Source: Pirellulales bacterium (lineage in GTDB: Bacteria > Planctomycetota > Planctomycetia > Pirellulales > Thermoguttaceae). Taken from it: DNA of 5,174 nt. The notes under the pieces were generated by a model. The model was not told the origin of the DNA. It did not search any database and saw only the letters and a program-made list of their open reading frames with translations. The stretch is from positions 1-5,174 of the forward strand of contig DAOWNK010000228.1 of assembly GCA_030642635.1 (NCBI GenBank). The letters are read 5' to 3'. Each line of letters begins with the position of its first letter. The stretch's first letter is position 1. The position numbers and the translations under genes are program-made. Below are positions 1 through 5,060 of the stretch, one piece after another.

Positions 1-1732
1 AGCGCTGGGTGCAATGTTTGCTGGTGCAGACCTCGAGGTTGGACTTTCGCGCGCCGGAAAGCTCGCTTTCGTCCTCGAGCGATGCGATGGCCAGCGGGCC
101 GTAGCGCCGTAATTCGGTGCTCAGTTGCTCGTATGCCGCGCTGATCTTTGCTCGGATGGCCGGGTCGCTCAGGCAGGGCCGCCGCGCAGTCGACGTCTCG
201 GTACCGCGGAAGTTGTATCCGAACGCCCGAAACTTCGCCGCACCCCAGTACATCACCGGCACCGCTTGCTTGAGTACCTCAAAGGTATATCTGAGCGGGA
301 CGACCATCCCCTCAATCCCGATGTCGCGGGCGATTTGCGTGCAGTACGGCCGCAGATAGGCGTTGCGGTTGTGAAATTGAGAGGTGGAGACCAGGTAGTC
401 GTCCCAGGCGGGATTCGCCTCCGGCAGGTAGATGTAGGTGTCCTGCTCCAGCAGCGAGCCTTTCGCGTCGCGGACTCCCAGCCGGGCGCGGTTGAGCGTC
501 GTAAGCGAGTTGTCCGTCGGCAAGGCAAACGTATGCTCGCTTTGGCCTGGCGGAATCGTGATCTTCCGGTCGAGCTGCGCAACCAGCCGGCCGTGCATGT
601 CGGCAAGCGATATGCTCAGTTCGGCATCCCGTTTTTCCGACTTGTTTTCGATCTTTGCAACGACAACCGCCTCGTCGCCGCGTCGGTAAAACTCCTTCTC
701 GGTTGCCAGCGAAGCGAGCACAACCGGCGAGATCACCTCATAAGTTGTTGTGGCGAAAGCCAGCGATCGTCCCTCCGGATCACGAACGATCAGGTCCACC
801 GCATGTTGCTTTCCACCGCAGAAATTCAAGATCGGGAACTTGACCTCAGTTTGCTGCCCTTTCTTCAGCGAGACCTGCTGTTGGCGTTTCTCGATCCCCT
901 GGTAATAGTTCGGGCCGTGATACACGGCCGTGACGACGACGTCCTTGTCCGCACGGCTCGTCAGGCTAAATACGATATTCGCCGGGGCGGTGGCTCGTTG
1001 CAGTTTTTTTTCGTCGGGCAAGGCGTTTTCGACATGGACCTCAGCTTCCCGTTTCGCCGTCCACAGTACCGCGCGAGAAAACAACTGGAAATAGGTTTCC
1101 CAATCGCGATAGTCCACTTGCGCAAACTTCACTTCGGGCGTCAGACACGTTACTCTTGCCGGATAGGAAAGCTTCACGCATCGTCCTTTTCCACACTCGC
1201 CGACCATTATCGTCGGCCGGCAATTCTCGGGCAGAATGTCCAGCGGCAGCGCAATTTCGAGAAGCGAGCCGCTTTCGCCGACGTTGATTGCCTCACCGGT
1301 TTTGGGCGTTGCTTTGCAATTAACGCCGACGATGCCCATTCCGCTCCTGACCTTGTCGATCAACAGGTCTTGCACCTCGTCCGGCAGTAGTTCGAGTTTG
1401 ACCTTGCTGAGTATGACGACGTCGTACGTATTGGCGTCGAGCAATTTGCGAAACTTTTTGGCAGAGTCGTCGTCCATAAGCGGATGGTGGAATGCTACTA
1501 TGTCGTATTTCATTTCGAGCCGTTGGGCAAGCTCGATGACGTCGCGTTGCGATGTGATCGGCACCAGGCACAGCGCGCGGACCGGCCCGGCGGGCAACGG
1601 TTTCGCCCACTCGACGTGGTTGGTTTCGATCGGCTCGGAGGCGATCTGAAATTTCTTCGGCACACCGGCTTGCGCTACAATCGTACCGACTAACAGAAAA
1701 GCCAAACATAACGCTGTTCTGGAAGTATTCAT
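1..1732 (-). CDS. Secreted multidomain protein with GH42-like (beta-galactosidase-type) barrel, C-terminus cut by window edge
   Basis: The frame is open from the ATG at 1732 to the left edge: 577 codons with no stop, so the C-terminus lies outside. Residues 1-22 form a Sec signal peptide (hydrophobic core 7-20, likely cleavage after AQA at 20-22), so the protein is exported. Residues about 50-140 alternate beta and alpha like a ThuA/glutamine-amidotransferase-type Rossmann domain (YDIVAFHHP at 76-84, YDVVILSKV at 103-111, GMGIVGVN at 131-138). Residues about 245-440 look like two Ig-like beta-sandwich domains. From about 445 a TIM-barrel-like domain begins, with RPCLSDP at 518-524, LEDES at 552-556 and a VCTSKHC motif at 568-574. 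This resembles GH42-like clan-A proteins common in planctomycetes; E555 or E553 is a candidate catalytic acid. AAGG about 10 nt before the ATG is a weak ribosome site. The gene is certain; sugar hydrolysis is inferred from weak motif resemblance. Confidence 0.85.
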   Translation of the reverse strand, partial: MNTSRTALCLAFLLVGTIVAQAGVPKKFQIASEPIETNHVEWAKPLPAGPVRALCLVPITSQRDVIELAQRLEMKYDIVAFHHPLMDDDSAKKFRKLLDANTYDVVILSKVKLELLPDEVQDLLIDKVRSGMGIVGVNCKATPKTGEAINVGESGSLLEIALPLDILPENCRPTIMVGECGKGRCVKLSYPARVTCLTPEVKFAQVDYRDWETYFQLFSRAVLWTAKREAEVHVENALPDEKKLQRATAPANIVFSLTSRADKDVVVTAVYHGPNYYQGIEKRQQQVSLKKGQQTEVKFPILNFCGGKQHAVDLIVRDPEGRSLAFATTTYEVISPVVLASLATEKEFYRRGDEAVVVAKIENKSEKRDAELSISLADMHGRLVAQLDRKITIPPGQSEHTFALPTDNSLTTLNRARLGVRDAKGSLLEQDTYIYLPEANPAWDDYLVSTSQFHNRNAYLRPYCTQIARDIGIEGMVVPLRYTFEVLKQAVPVMYWGAAKFRAFGYNFRGTETSTARRPCLSDPAIRAKISAAYEQLSTELRRYGPLAIASLEDESELSGARKSNLEVCTSKHCTQR

Positions 1733-1750
1733 GGCGGGATAACCTTATGT

Positions 1751-1773
1751 GGAAGGTGGAGGGCAGAAGGTGG
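1751..1773. repeat. Purine-rich short direct repeats (GAAGGTGG twice)
   Basis: GAAGGTGG occurs at 1752-1759 and again at 1766-1773. The 13-mer GGAAGGTGGAGGG at 1751-1763 recurs inverted at 1932-1944, inside the 3' end of rarA. The tract lies in the leader of the minus-strand secreted-protein gene, between its promoter and start codon. It looks like interspersed low-complexity repeat material; no function is evident. Confidence 0.5.
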
Positions 1774-1791
1774 CTTGAATCACTTACTTAA

Positions 1792-1820
1792 GCTGTAAAC
1801 GATGTAGTTTGGATTGTCAA
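1792..1820 (-). promoter_or_regulatory. Predicted sigma70-type promoter of the secreted GH42-like gene
   Basis: On the minus strand, a perfect TTGACA (1820-1815) is followed after exactly 17 bp by TACAGC (1797-1792), which matches the -10 consensus at three positions. The start codon lies about 60 nt downstream. The -35 box and spacing are good and the -10 box is weak, so this is a prediction only. Confidence 0.4.
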
Positions 1821-1826
1821 GTACCT

Positions 1827-1842
1827 TGATGTTCCCACATCA
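1827..1842. promoter_or_regulatory. Dyad symmetry just upstream of the -35 box (possible operator or activator site)
   Basis: TGATGT and ACATCA form perfect 6-bp inverted arms around TCCC. The dyad ends 6 bp upstream of the predicted TTGACA box of the minus-strand secreted-protein gene, the usual place for an activator. Arms of this length can arise by chance, and no regulator is encoded in the window. Confidence 0.25.
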
Positions 1843-1888
1843 TACGACTTCAAACTGCTGAAGTATTGCCACTTTTCCCCGCCCAACG

Positions 1889-1913
1889 CGCCGTGCAAGC
1901 ACGGCGGCTAAAC
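1889..1913 (-). repeat. Palindromic 3' element, copy 1 (after rarA)
   Basis: Read on the minus strand it begins GTTTAGCCGCCG three bases after the rarA stop codon. It contains 8-bp perfectly complementary arms (1889-1896 and 1899-1906) around a 2-nt centre. Related copies occur at 4821-4846 and 4853-4877. It could act as a REP-like element or an mRNA 3'-end stabiliser/terminator. No U-run follows, so a classical intrinsic terminator is unlikely. Confidence 0.65.
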
Positions 1914-1916
1914 GAA

Positions 1917-3257
1917 CTATTCCGCCTTCCCCCCTCCACCTTCCCCTTTCCCCCTCAGCTTCGCCCGAATTGTCTTCAGCCGCTCGGCCAACTCGCGCTC
2001 GAAACCGCGGTCGGCCGGCCGATAGTACTCCCGCTCCACGCCAAGGTAGTCCTGCGTTGCAACGGCGTCCGGATGGTTGTGGGCGTATTGATACCCTTTG
2101 CCGTGCCCAAGCCGTTTCGCACCGGCATAGCTGCGGTCCTTCAAGTGCACAGGCACCGGCAACACACGGCCGTCACGCACGTCGGAGCGGGCCTCGCTGA
2201 TCCCTACATACGACGCGTTCGACTTCGGGGCACATGCCAGATAGATGACGGCCTGGGCCAATGTGAGTTGGCATTCCGGCAGCCCGACCAACTCGCAGGC
2301 ATGTGCCGCCGCAACGGCCAGCGGCAGTGCGGCCGGGTCGGCGTTGCCTACGTCTTCGCTTGCCAGTATAACGATCCGTCGGGCAAGGAACCGCACGTCC
2401 TCGCCGCCTTCCAACATCCGCGCCAGCCAGTACAACGCCGCGTCGGGATCGCTGCCGCGAATGCTTTTTATCAACGCGCTGATCACGTCGTAGTGCACGT
2501 CGCCGTCGCGGTCGTACTGCACCGTTTTGCGTTGGACCGATTCCGCGGCCAACTGTCGGGTGAACTCCAACGGGCGCTGGTCGCTTGAGAGCACACCGAC
2601 CTCGAGCGCCGAGAGTGCACGCCGCGCGTCGCCGTCGCTCACTTCCGCCAGGAACTCCAAGGCGTCGTCGTGCAGGTGGATGTCGTGCCGGCCCAGCCCG
2701 CGATCCTTGTCGGCAAGCGCACGGAGCACGAGCACTTTGATCTGGTCGTTCGAGAGCAGCTCGAATTGGAACACACGAGAGCGGCTGACCAACGCGCTGT
2801 TAATTGTGAAGAACGGGTTTTCGGTCGTTGCACCGACCAGTATGACCACGCCGTTCTCAACGTCCGGCAGCAGCACGTCCTGCTGCGCCTTGTTAAAGCG
2901 GTGTATCTCGTCGATAAAAAGCAGCGTCCGCTGCGCCGAGGCCGAGAGCAGATCGTACGCCTCGGCAAGTATTTCTCGCAGTTCCTTCACACCGCTTGCC
3001 ACCGCACTGATCTGCCGGAATCGGCTGCGGCTTTCGACGGCCAGCAATCGGGCAAGCGTCGTTTTGCCCGTGCCCGGCGGCCCGTAGAAGATGACCGACC
3101 CGAGCCGATCCGCCTTCAATAACCGTCGGAGCAGCTTGCCTTCGCCGAGGAAGTGTTGCTGGCCGACGAACTCGTCGAGTGCAGCCGGCCGCATTCGCGC
3201 CGCCAGCGGTTGCGCTTCGCGCCGGTTCGATTCTTCGGTTGCTTCGAACAGTGACAT
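1917..3257 (-). CDS. rarA: Replication-associated recombination protein A (RarA/MgsA family AAA+ ATPase)
   Basis: 446 residues, the usual family length (E. coli RarA is about 447). RarA is a cytoplasmic clamp-loader-like AAA+ ATPase that acts at stalled or broken replication forks. Visible motifs: the N-terminal PLAARMRP at 17-24; Walker A GPPGTGKT at 59-66; Walker B LLFIDEIH at 112-119; HRFNKAQQD at 119-127; sensor-1 region GATTEN at 142-147; arginine-finger region SRSR at 158-161; sensor-2 GDARRAL at 209-215. The C-terminal tetramerisation domain has SIRGSDPDAALYWLARM (265-281), ASEDVGNADP (299-308) and YLACAPKSN (339-347). All key residues are intact. It starts 9 bp after the upstream glycosylase gene with a strong GGAGG, so the two are translated from one message. 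The last residues (GKGEGGGGKAE) are low complexity and come from a purine-rich tract at about 1920-1956 that resembles repeat DNA elsewhere in the window. Confidence 0.97.
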   Translation of the reverse strand: MSLFEATEESNRREAQPLAARMRPAALDEFVGQQHFLGEGKLLRRLLKADRLGSVIFYGPPGTGKTTLARLLAVESRSRFRQISAVASGVKELREILAEAYDLLSASAQRTLLFIDEIHRFNKAQQDVLLPDVENGVVILVGATTENPFFTINSALVSRSRVFQFELLSNDQIKVLVLRALADKDRGLGRHDIHLHDDALEFLAEVSDGDARRALSALEVGVLSSDQRPLEFTRQLAAESVQRKTVQYDRDGDVHYDVISALIKSIRGSDPDAALYWLARMLEGGEDVRFLARRIVILASEDVGNADPAALPLAVAAAHACELVGLPECQLTLAQAVIYLACAPKSNASYVGISEARSDVRDGRVLPVPVHLKDRSYAGAKRLGHGKGYQYAHNHPDAVATQDYLGVEREYYRPADRGFERELAERLKTIRAKLRGKGEGGGGKAE

Positions 3258-3260
3258 AAC

Positions 3261-3267
3261 TCCTCCC
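3261..3267 (-). promoter_or_regulatory. Shine-Dalgarno site of rarA overlapping the upstream stop codon
   Basis: GGGAGGA on the minus strand lies 3 nt before the rarA ATG. Its first G is the last base of the TAG stop codon of the upstream glycosylase gene. This is the strongest ribosome site in the window, it fixes the rarA start, and its position suggests translational coupling. Confidence 0.8.
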
Positions 3268-3935
3268 TATTCCGGTTCCAATGGACCGCCGTCGGGCAGG
3301 AACTCGTTCAGCGGACACTCATCGCACTTCGGGTTCGTCTTGCGGCAGTAGTGCTTGCCCAGGTGAACGATCAGTGCATGGTACTCGTTGTATAACGCCA
3401 CGTCGTCTGGCAGGTTGCTATGAAAATGGTCTTGTATCGCGTGGTAATCGGTGTCGAAATCGATCCAGCCGTGCCGGGCGAATATGCGATGCGTGTATGT
3501 ATCCACCACGAAGCTGGGCAAACGGCCGGCGTACAGCAGGATACTATCGGCCGTCTCCGGCCCGATGCCGTTGATCCCGAGCAACTCCTCGCGTAAGGTC
3601 GACAGCCCGGTAGCGAACATGGCGTCCAGCGAGCCATCGTAGCGCTCCACCAGGAATTTCAACAGGTTACGGAGTCGTCGGGCCTTGATGCGAAAATACC
3701 CGGCCGGCCGGATCAACTCTTCCAATTCCTCCTGCGGCAGTGCATAGAGTGCATGTGGGTTGAGAAGGTCGGCCTCGCGGAGGTTGCCGATTGCCCTTTC
3801 GACGTTCTGCCAGTTGGTGTTTTGCGTGAGCACCGCACCGATCATAACCTCGAAGGGCGACTCGCCGGGCCACCAGTGTTGGGGGCCGAATGCGTCGAAC
3901 AGCCGGCGGTAAACTTCCATTAACGTGGCGGCCAT
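3267..3935 (-). CDS. MagIII/endonuclease III-related HhH-GPD DNA glycosylase
   Basis: 222 residues. Cytoplasmic base-excision repair enzyme of the HhH-GPD superfamily. It has PFEVMIGAVLTQNTNW at 27-42, RPAGYFRIKARRLRNL at 76-91, the helix-hairpin-helix LLGINGIGPETADSILLYA (118-136) and the catalytic Asp in VVDTYTHR (D145). In bifunctional EndoIII the hairpin holds a catalytic Lys (GVGRKTA). Here the aligned residue is E127 (GIGPETA), as in Helicobacter 3-methyladenine glycosylase MagIII as I recall it. WWP at 21-23 and W42 also match its aromatic base pocket. A monofunctional glycosylase for alkylated bases is therefore more likely than an AP lyase. At the C-terminus the 4Fe-4S pattern C-x6-C-x2-C (C197, C204, C207) is present, but the fourth ligand position is L213. 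It is first in an operon with rarA. The ATG at 3935 has no clear ribosome site; M6 is an alternative start. Exact substrate is uncertain. Confidence 0.93.
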   Translation of the reverse strand: MAATLMEVYRRLFDAFGPQHWWPGESPFEVMIGAVLTQNTNWQNVERAIGNLREADLLNPHALYALPQEELEELIRPAGYFRIKARRLRNLLKFLVERYDGSLDAMFATGLSTLREELLGINGIGPETADSILLYAGRLPSFVVDTYTHRIFARHGWIDFDTDYHAIQDHFHSNLPDDVALYNEYHALIVHLGKHYCRKTNPKCDECPLNEFLPDGGPLEPE

Positions 3936-3939
3936 GTTA

Positions 3940-3973
3940 TTGTTCTGTTGAGTATCGGGTCGATATAGTTATA
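3940..3973. promoter_or_regulatory. Weak candidate divergent promoter core
   Basis: The region between the divergent glycosylase and CPBP genes has one AT-rich core. On the plus strand TTGTTC (3940-3945) and TATAGT (3964-3969) are spaced 18 bp, so a transcript would pass through the double palindrome before the CPBP gene. On the minus strand TATAAC (3973-3968) could serve the glycosylase gene, but it has no good -35 box. This is speculative. Confidence 0.25.
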
Positions 3974-3982
3974 CAAGAGCCG

Positions 3983-4064
3983 AAAAGCCCCCGGATTGCA
4001 ATCCGGGGGGAACTGCGGCGGTTTTCTCTTACGCTATCCCCCGGACCGCAGTCCGGGGGCTTTT
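3983..4064. repeat. Paired GC-rich palindromes in inverted orientation (BIME/REP-like)
   Basis: Two 22-bp palindromes face each other across a 28-bp spacer. The left one (3988-4009) is fully self-complementary, with the centre GGATTGCAATCC. The right one (4038-4059) has 9-bp arms and the centre GGACCGCAGTCC. AAAAG precedes the left and CTTTT follows the right, so the whole 82 bp is an inverted repeat of nested palindromes. The halves differ mainly by paired changes (T to C with A to G) that keep the stem. On either strand the last hairpin followed by TTTT looks like an intrinsic terminator. Yet the flanking genes diverge, so it lies in both 5' regions. It resembles bacterial REP/BIME elements; no flanking target-site duplication is visible. 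Confidence 0.8.
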
Positions 4065-4083
4065 GGAATGTGGATGTGATTGA

Positions 4084-4806
4084 ATGAAAGCACAACGTCA
4101 CGAACCGCCGACTGCTCACAGCGAAGGCTATTGGGCCGAATCGCGCCGGCCGCTGGCCGCCTTGGTGTTTATCGCACCGCTTCTGATTACTTACGAGGTT
4201 GGGGTATTGGTCTTCGGAGTACGCAACGGCGCCGATGCGTGGATGCGCGAGCTGCTGGACCTGATGGGGTTCAGCCAGCACTTTTTGTTGCCGGTGCTGA
4301 CCGTCTGTACGCTGCTGGGATGGCACTACCTAACGCACCAGCCGTGGCGGCTTTCCAGGGGGCTTATCTGGGCAATGGCTGTGGAATGTCTGCTGCTTGC
4401 GGTATGCCTGCGTTTGTTGTTTCAATTGCAGGGCGTTTTGCTGGACGCAGTCGCCGGACCGGTCGACTTGGGACTCGGAAAAACCGTCGGCACCGCGATC
4501 GGGTACCTTGGAGCGGGAATCTACGAGGAACTGCTGTTTCGGCTGATATTGCTCTCGCTGGTCGCCTGGGGACTTAAACGTGCGGGCGTGGCGCCGCGGA
4601 CGAGTGTGCTGATTGCTGTGTTGTCGACGAGCCTGGTGTTTGCGGCTGCTCATTACGTCGGTCCGTACGGCGATTCGCTCGAGTGGTTCAGCTTTCTGTT
4701 TCGATTTTCGGCGGGTGTGTTTTTCGCCGTCTTGTTTATTTACCGCGGATTCGGCATTGCGGCCGGCACACACGCCGTGTACGACATCCTGGTGGGGGTG
4801 TTTTGA
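4084..4806 (+). CDS. CPBP family intramembrane metalloprotease (CAAX protease/bacteriocin-processing type)
   Basis: 240 residues, typical for the family. It is a polytopic inner-membrane protein with hydrophobic segments at about 24-46, 66-80, 93-116, 136-162, 174-192 and 202-240. All three signature motifs are present: EExxxR as EELLFR (E148, E149, R153), FxxxH as FAAAH (F186, H190), and HxxxD as HAVYD (H230, D234). These residues form the metal/glutamate active site of Rce1-like CPBP/Abi peptidases, so an active enzyme is expected. The bacterial substrates are usually unknown and nothing here identifies one. The ATG at 4084 has no clear ribosome site (only GGA about 9 nt before). The start sits 20 nt after a terminator-like hairpin. 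The gene diverges from the glycosylase-rarA pair. Bases 4139-4167 (encoding SRRPLAALV) recur exactly at the window's right end. Confidence 0.93.
   Translation: MKAQRHEPPTAHSEGYWAESRRPLAALVFIAPLLITYEVGVLVFGVRNGADAWMRELLDLMGFSQHFLLPVLTVCTLLGWHYLTHQPWRLSRGLIWAMAVECLLLAVCLRLLFQLQGVLLDAVAGPVDLGLGKTVGTAIGYLGAGIYEELLFRLILLSLVAWGLKRAGVAPRTSVLIAVLSTSLVFAAAHYVGPYGDSLEWFSFLFRFSAGVFFAVLFIYRGFGIAAGTHAVYDILVGVF
4139..4167 (+). repeat. 29-bp direct repeat, copy 1 (inside CPBP gene)
   Basis: These bases are identical to 5146-5174. The match starts AATCGCGCCGG and stops only because the window ends; the base before it differs (G here, C there). Both copies are read in the same frame as SRRPLAALV. Confidence 0.95.
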
Positions 4807-4820
4807 CGGGGAAGGGGGAA

Positions 4821-4846
4821 GTTTAGCCGCCGTCGGTACGACGGCG
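4821..4846 (+). repeat. Palindromic 3' element, copy 2 (after CPBP gene)
   Basis: It begins GTTTAGCCGCCG, 14 bases after the CPBP stop codon. 8-bp arms (4828-4835 and 4839-4846) surround a GTA loop. The inner stem bases differ from copy 1 at 1889-1913 (TCG/CGA instead of TGC/GCA), but pairing is kept. A purine tract GGGGAAGGGGGAA (4808-4820) precedes it, as a similar tract precedes copy 1. Confidence 0.65.
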
Positions 4847-4852
4847 ATAGTT

Positions 4853-4877
4853 GTTCAGCCGCTGTGCTTGCACGGCG
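4853..4877 (+). repeat. Palindromic element, copy 3
   Basis: GTTCAGCCGCTG starts 32 bp after the start of copy 2, in the same orientation. 8-bp arms (4860-4867 and 4870-4877) surround a TT centre, with one T-G wobble pair. From 4864 on, GTGCTTGCACGGCGCG matches copy 1 with its flank exactly. The two tandem copies may end transcription of the CPBP gene or be a REP-like cluster. Confidence 0.6.
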
Positions 4878-4930
4878 CGGAACAAATCGGTCGGAATTTG
4901 TCAAGACCAGTTTTGTAATCGGACAACGTG

Positions 4931-4945
4931 TCGAAAACTTTTCGA
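4931..4945. promoter_or_regulatory. Dyad symmetry upstream of the last gene's promoter
   Basis: TCGAAAA and TTTTCGA are perfect 7-bp arms around a single C. The site lies about 35 bp upstream of the TATAAT box, where an activator could bind. It does not match a regulator site I recognise, and the AT-rich arms reduce its weight. Confidence 0.25.
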
Positions 4946-4956
4946 AAAAATCGGCC

Positions 4957-4986
4957 TTCGCGCGCAATGCAAACCGTGCTTATAAT
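4957..4986 (+). promoter_or_regulatory. Predicted promoter with consensus -10 box
   Basis: A perfect TATAAT at 4981-4986 is preceded by GTGCT. The best -35 candidate, TTCGCG (4957-4962) with an 18-bp spacer, is weak. Transcription would start near 4993 and give a leader of about 68 nt before the GTG at 5061. Confidence 0.5.
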
Positions 4987-4999
4987 GAACCGCGTCGTA

Positions 5000-5015
5000 G
5001 GAATTCAGGAATTCA
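5000..5015 (+). repeat. Tandem 8-bp repeat GGAATTCA x2 in the leader
   Basis: GGAATTCA occurs twice back to back, shortly after the predicted transcription start of the last gene. Each unit contains the palindrome GAATTC. It could be an operator pair or simple slippage. Confidence 0.4.
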
Positions 5016-5018
5016 TCG

Positions 5019-5030
5019 CCCCGATCGGGG
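5019..5030. repeat. 12-bp perfect palindrome in the leader of the last gene
   Basis: CCCCGATCGGGG is fully self-complementary and lies 30 bp upstream of the GTG start. In RNA it gives only a small hairpin; as DNA it could be an operator half or chance. No U-run follows directly. Confidence 0.35.
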
Positions 5031-5046
5031 ATTGTTTAATACATAC

Positions 5047-5052
5047 AAGGAA
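5047..5052 (+). promoter_or_regulatory. Ribosome binding site that supports the GTG start at 5061
   Basis: AAGGAA is followed by an 8-nt spacer and then GTG. An in-frame TAA at 5037-5039 and no ATG between it and 5061 make this GTG the only reasonable start of the last gene. Confidence 0.6.
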
Positions 5053-5060
5053 TACCCGTT

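Noticed and set aside
40..60. Possible frameshift in the secreted-protein gene near the left edge
   Set aside because: A first reading gave an odd tail, but this was a copying slip in the GCGCGC stretch. Read correctly, the frame from 1732 continues as ARKSNLEVCTSKHCTQR to base 2 with no shift.
125..1390. Plus-strand open frame of 421 codons
   Set aside because: It lies wholly antisense to the secreted protein, whose frame has a signal peptide and coherent domains. The antisense frame starts at TTG, is rich in Arg and shows no recognisable motif. It is open because of high GC at third positions.
1920..1956. G-quadruplex in the rarA 3' end
   Set aside because: The minus strand is G-rich, but only three runs of three or more G fit with short loops, so the usual four-run pattern is not met.
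1866..2588. Plus-strand open frame of 240 codons, and another at 2527-3087
   Set aside because: Both are antisense shadows of rarA, which is intact with every family motif. Their products are Arg-, Ala- and Ser-rich, as expected of shadows.
3983..4064. A small transposable element (MITE) or insertion sequence remnant
   Set aside because: The inverted repeat has no target-site duplication at its edges, and the spacer is only 28 bp and non-coding. A REP/BIME-type unit fits better.
4330..4773. Minus-strand open frame opposite the CPBP gene
   Set aside because: It is antisense to a gene with all three CPBP motifs, and its product is highly polar and low in complexity.
4821..4877. Two short repeats 32 bp apart, as in a CRISPR array
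   Set aside because: The units are imperfect palindromes with only about 6 bp between them. A third copy lies 3 kb away in the opposite orientation, and no cas genes are present.
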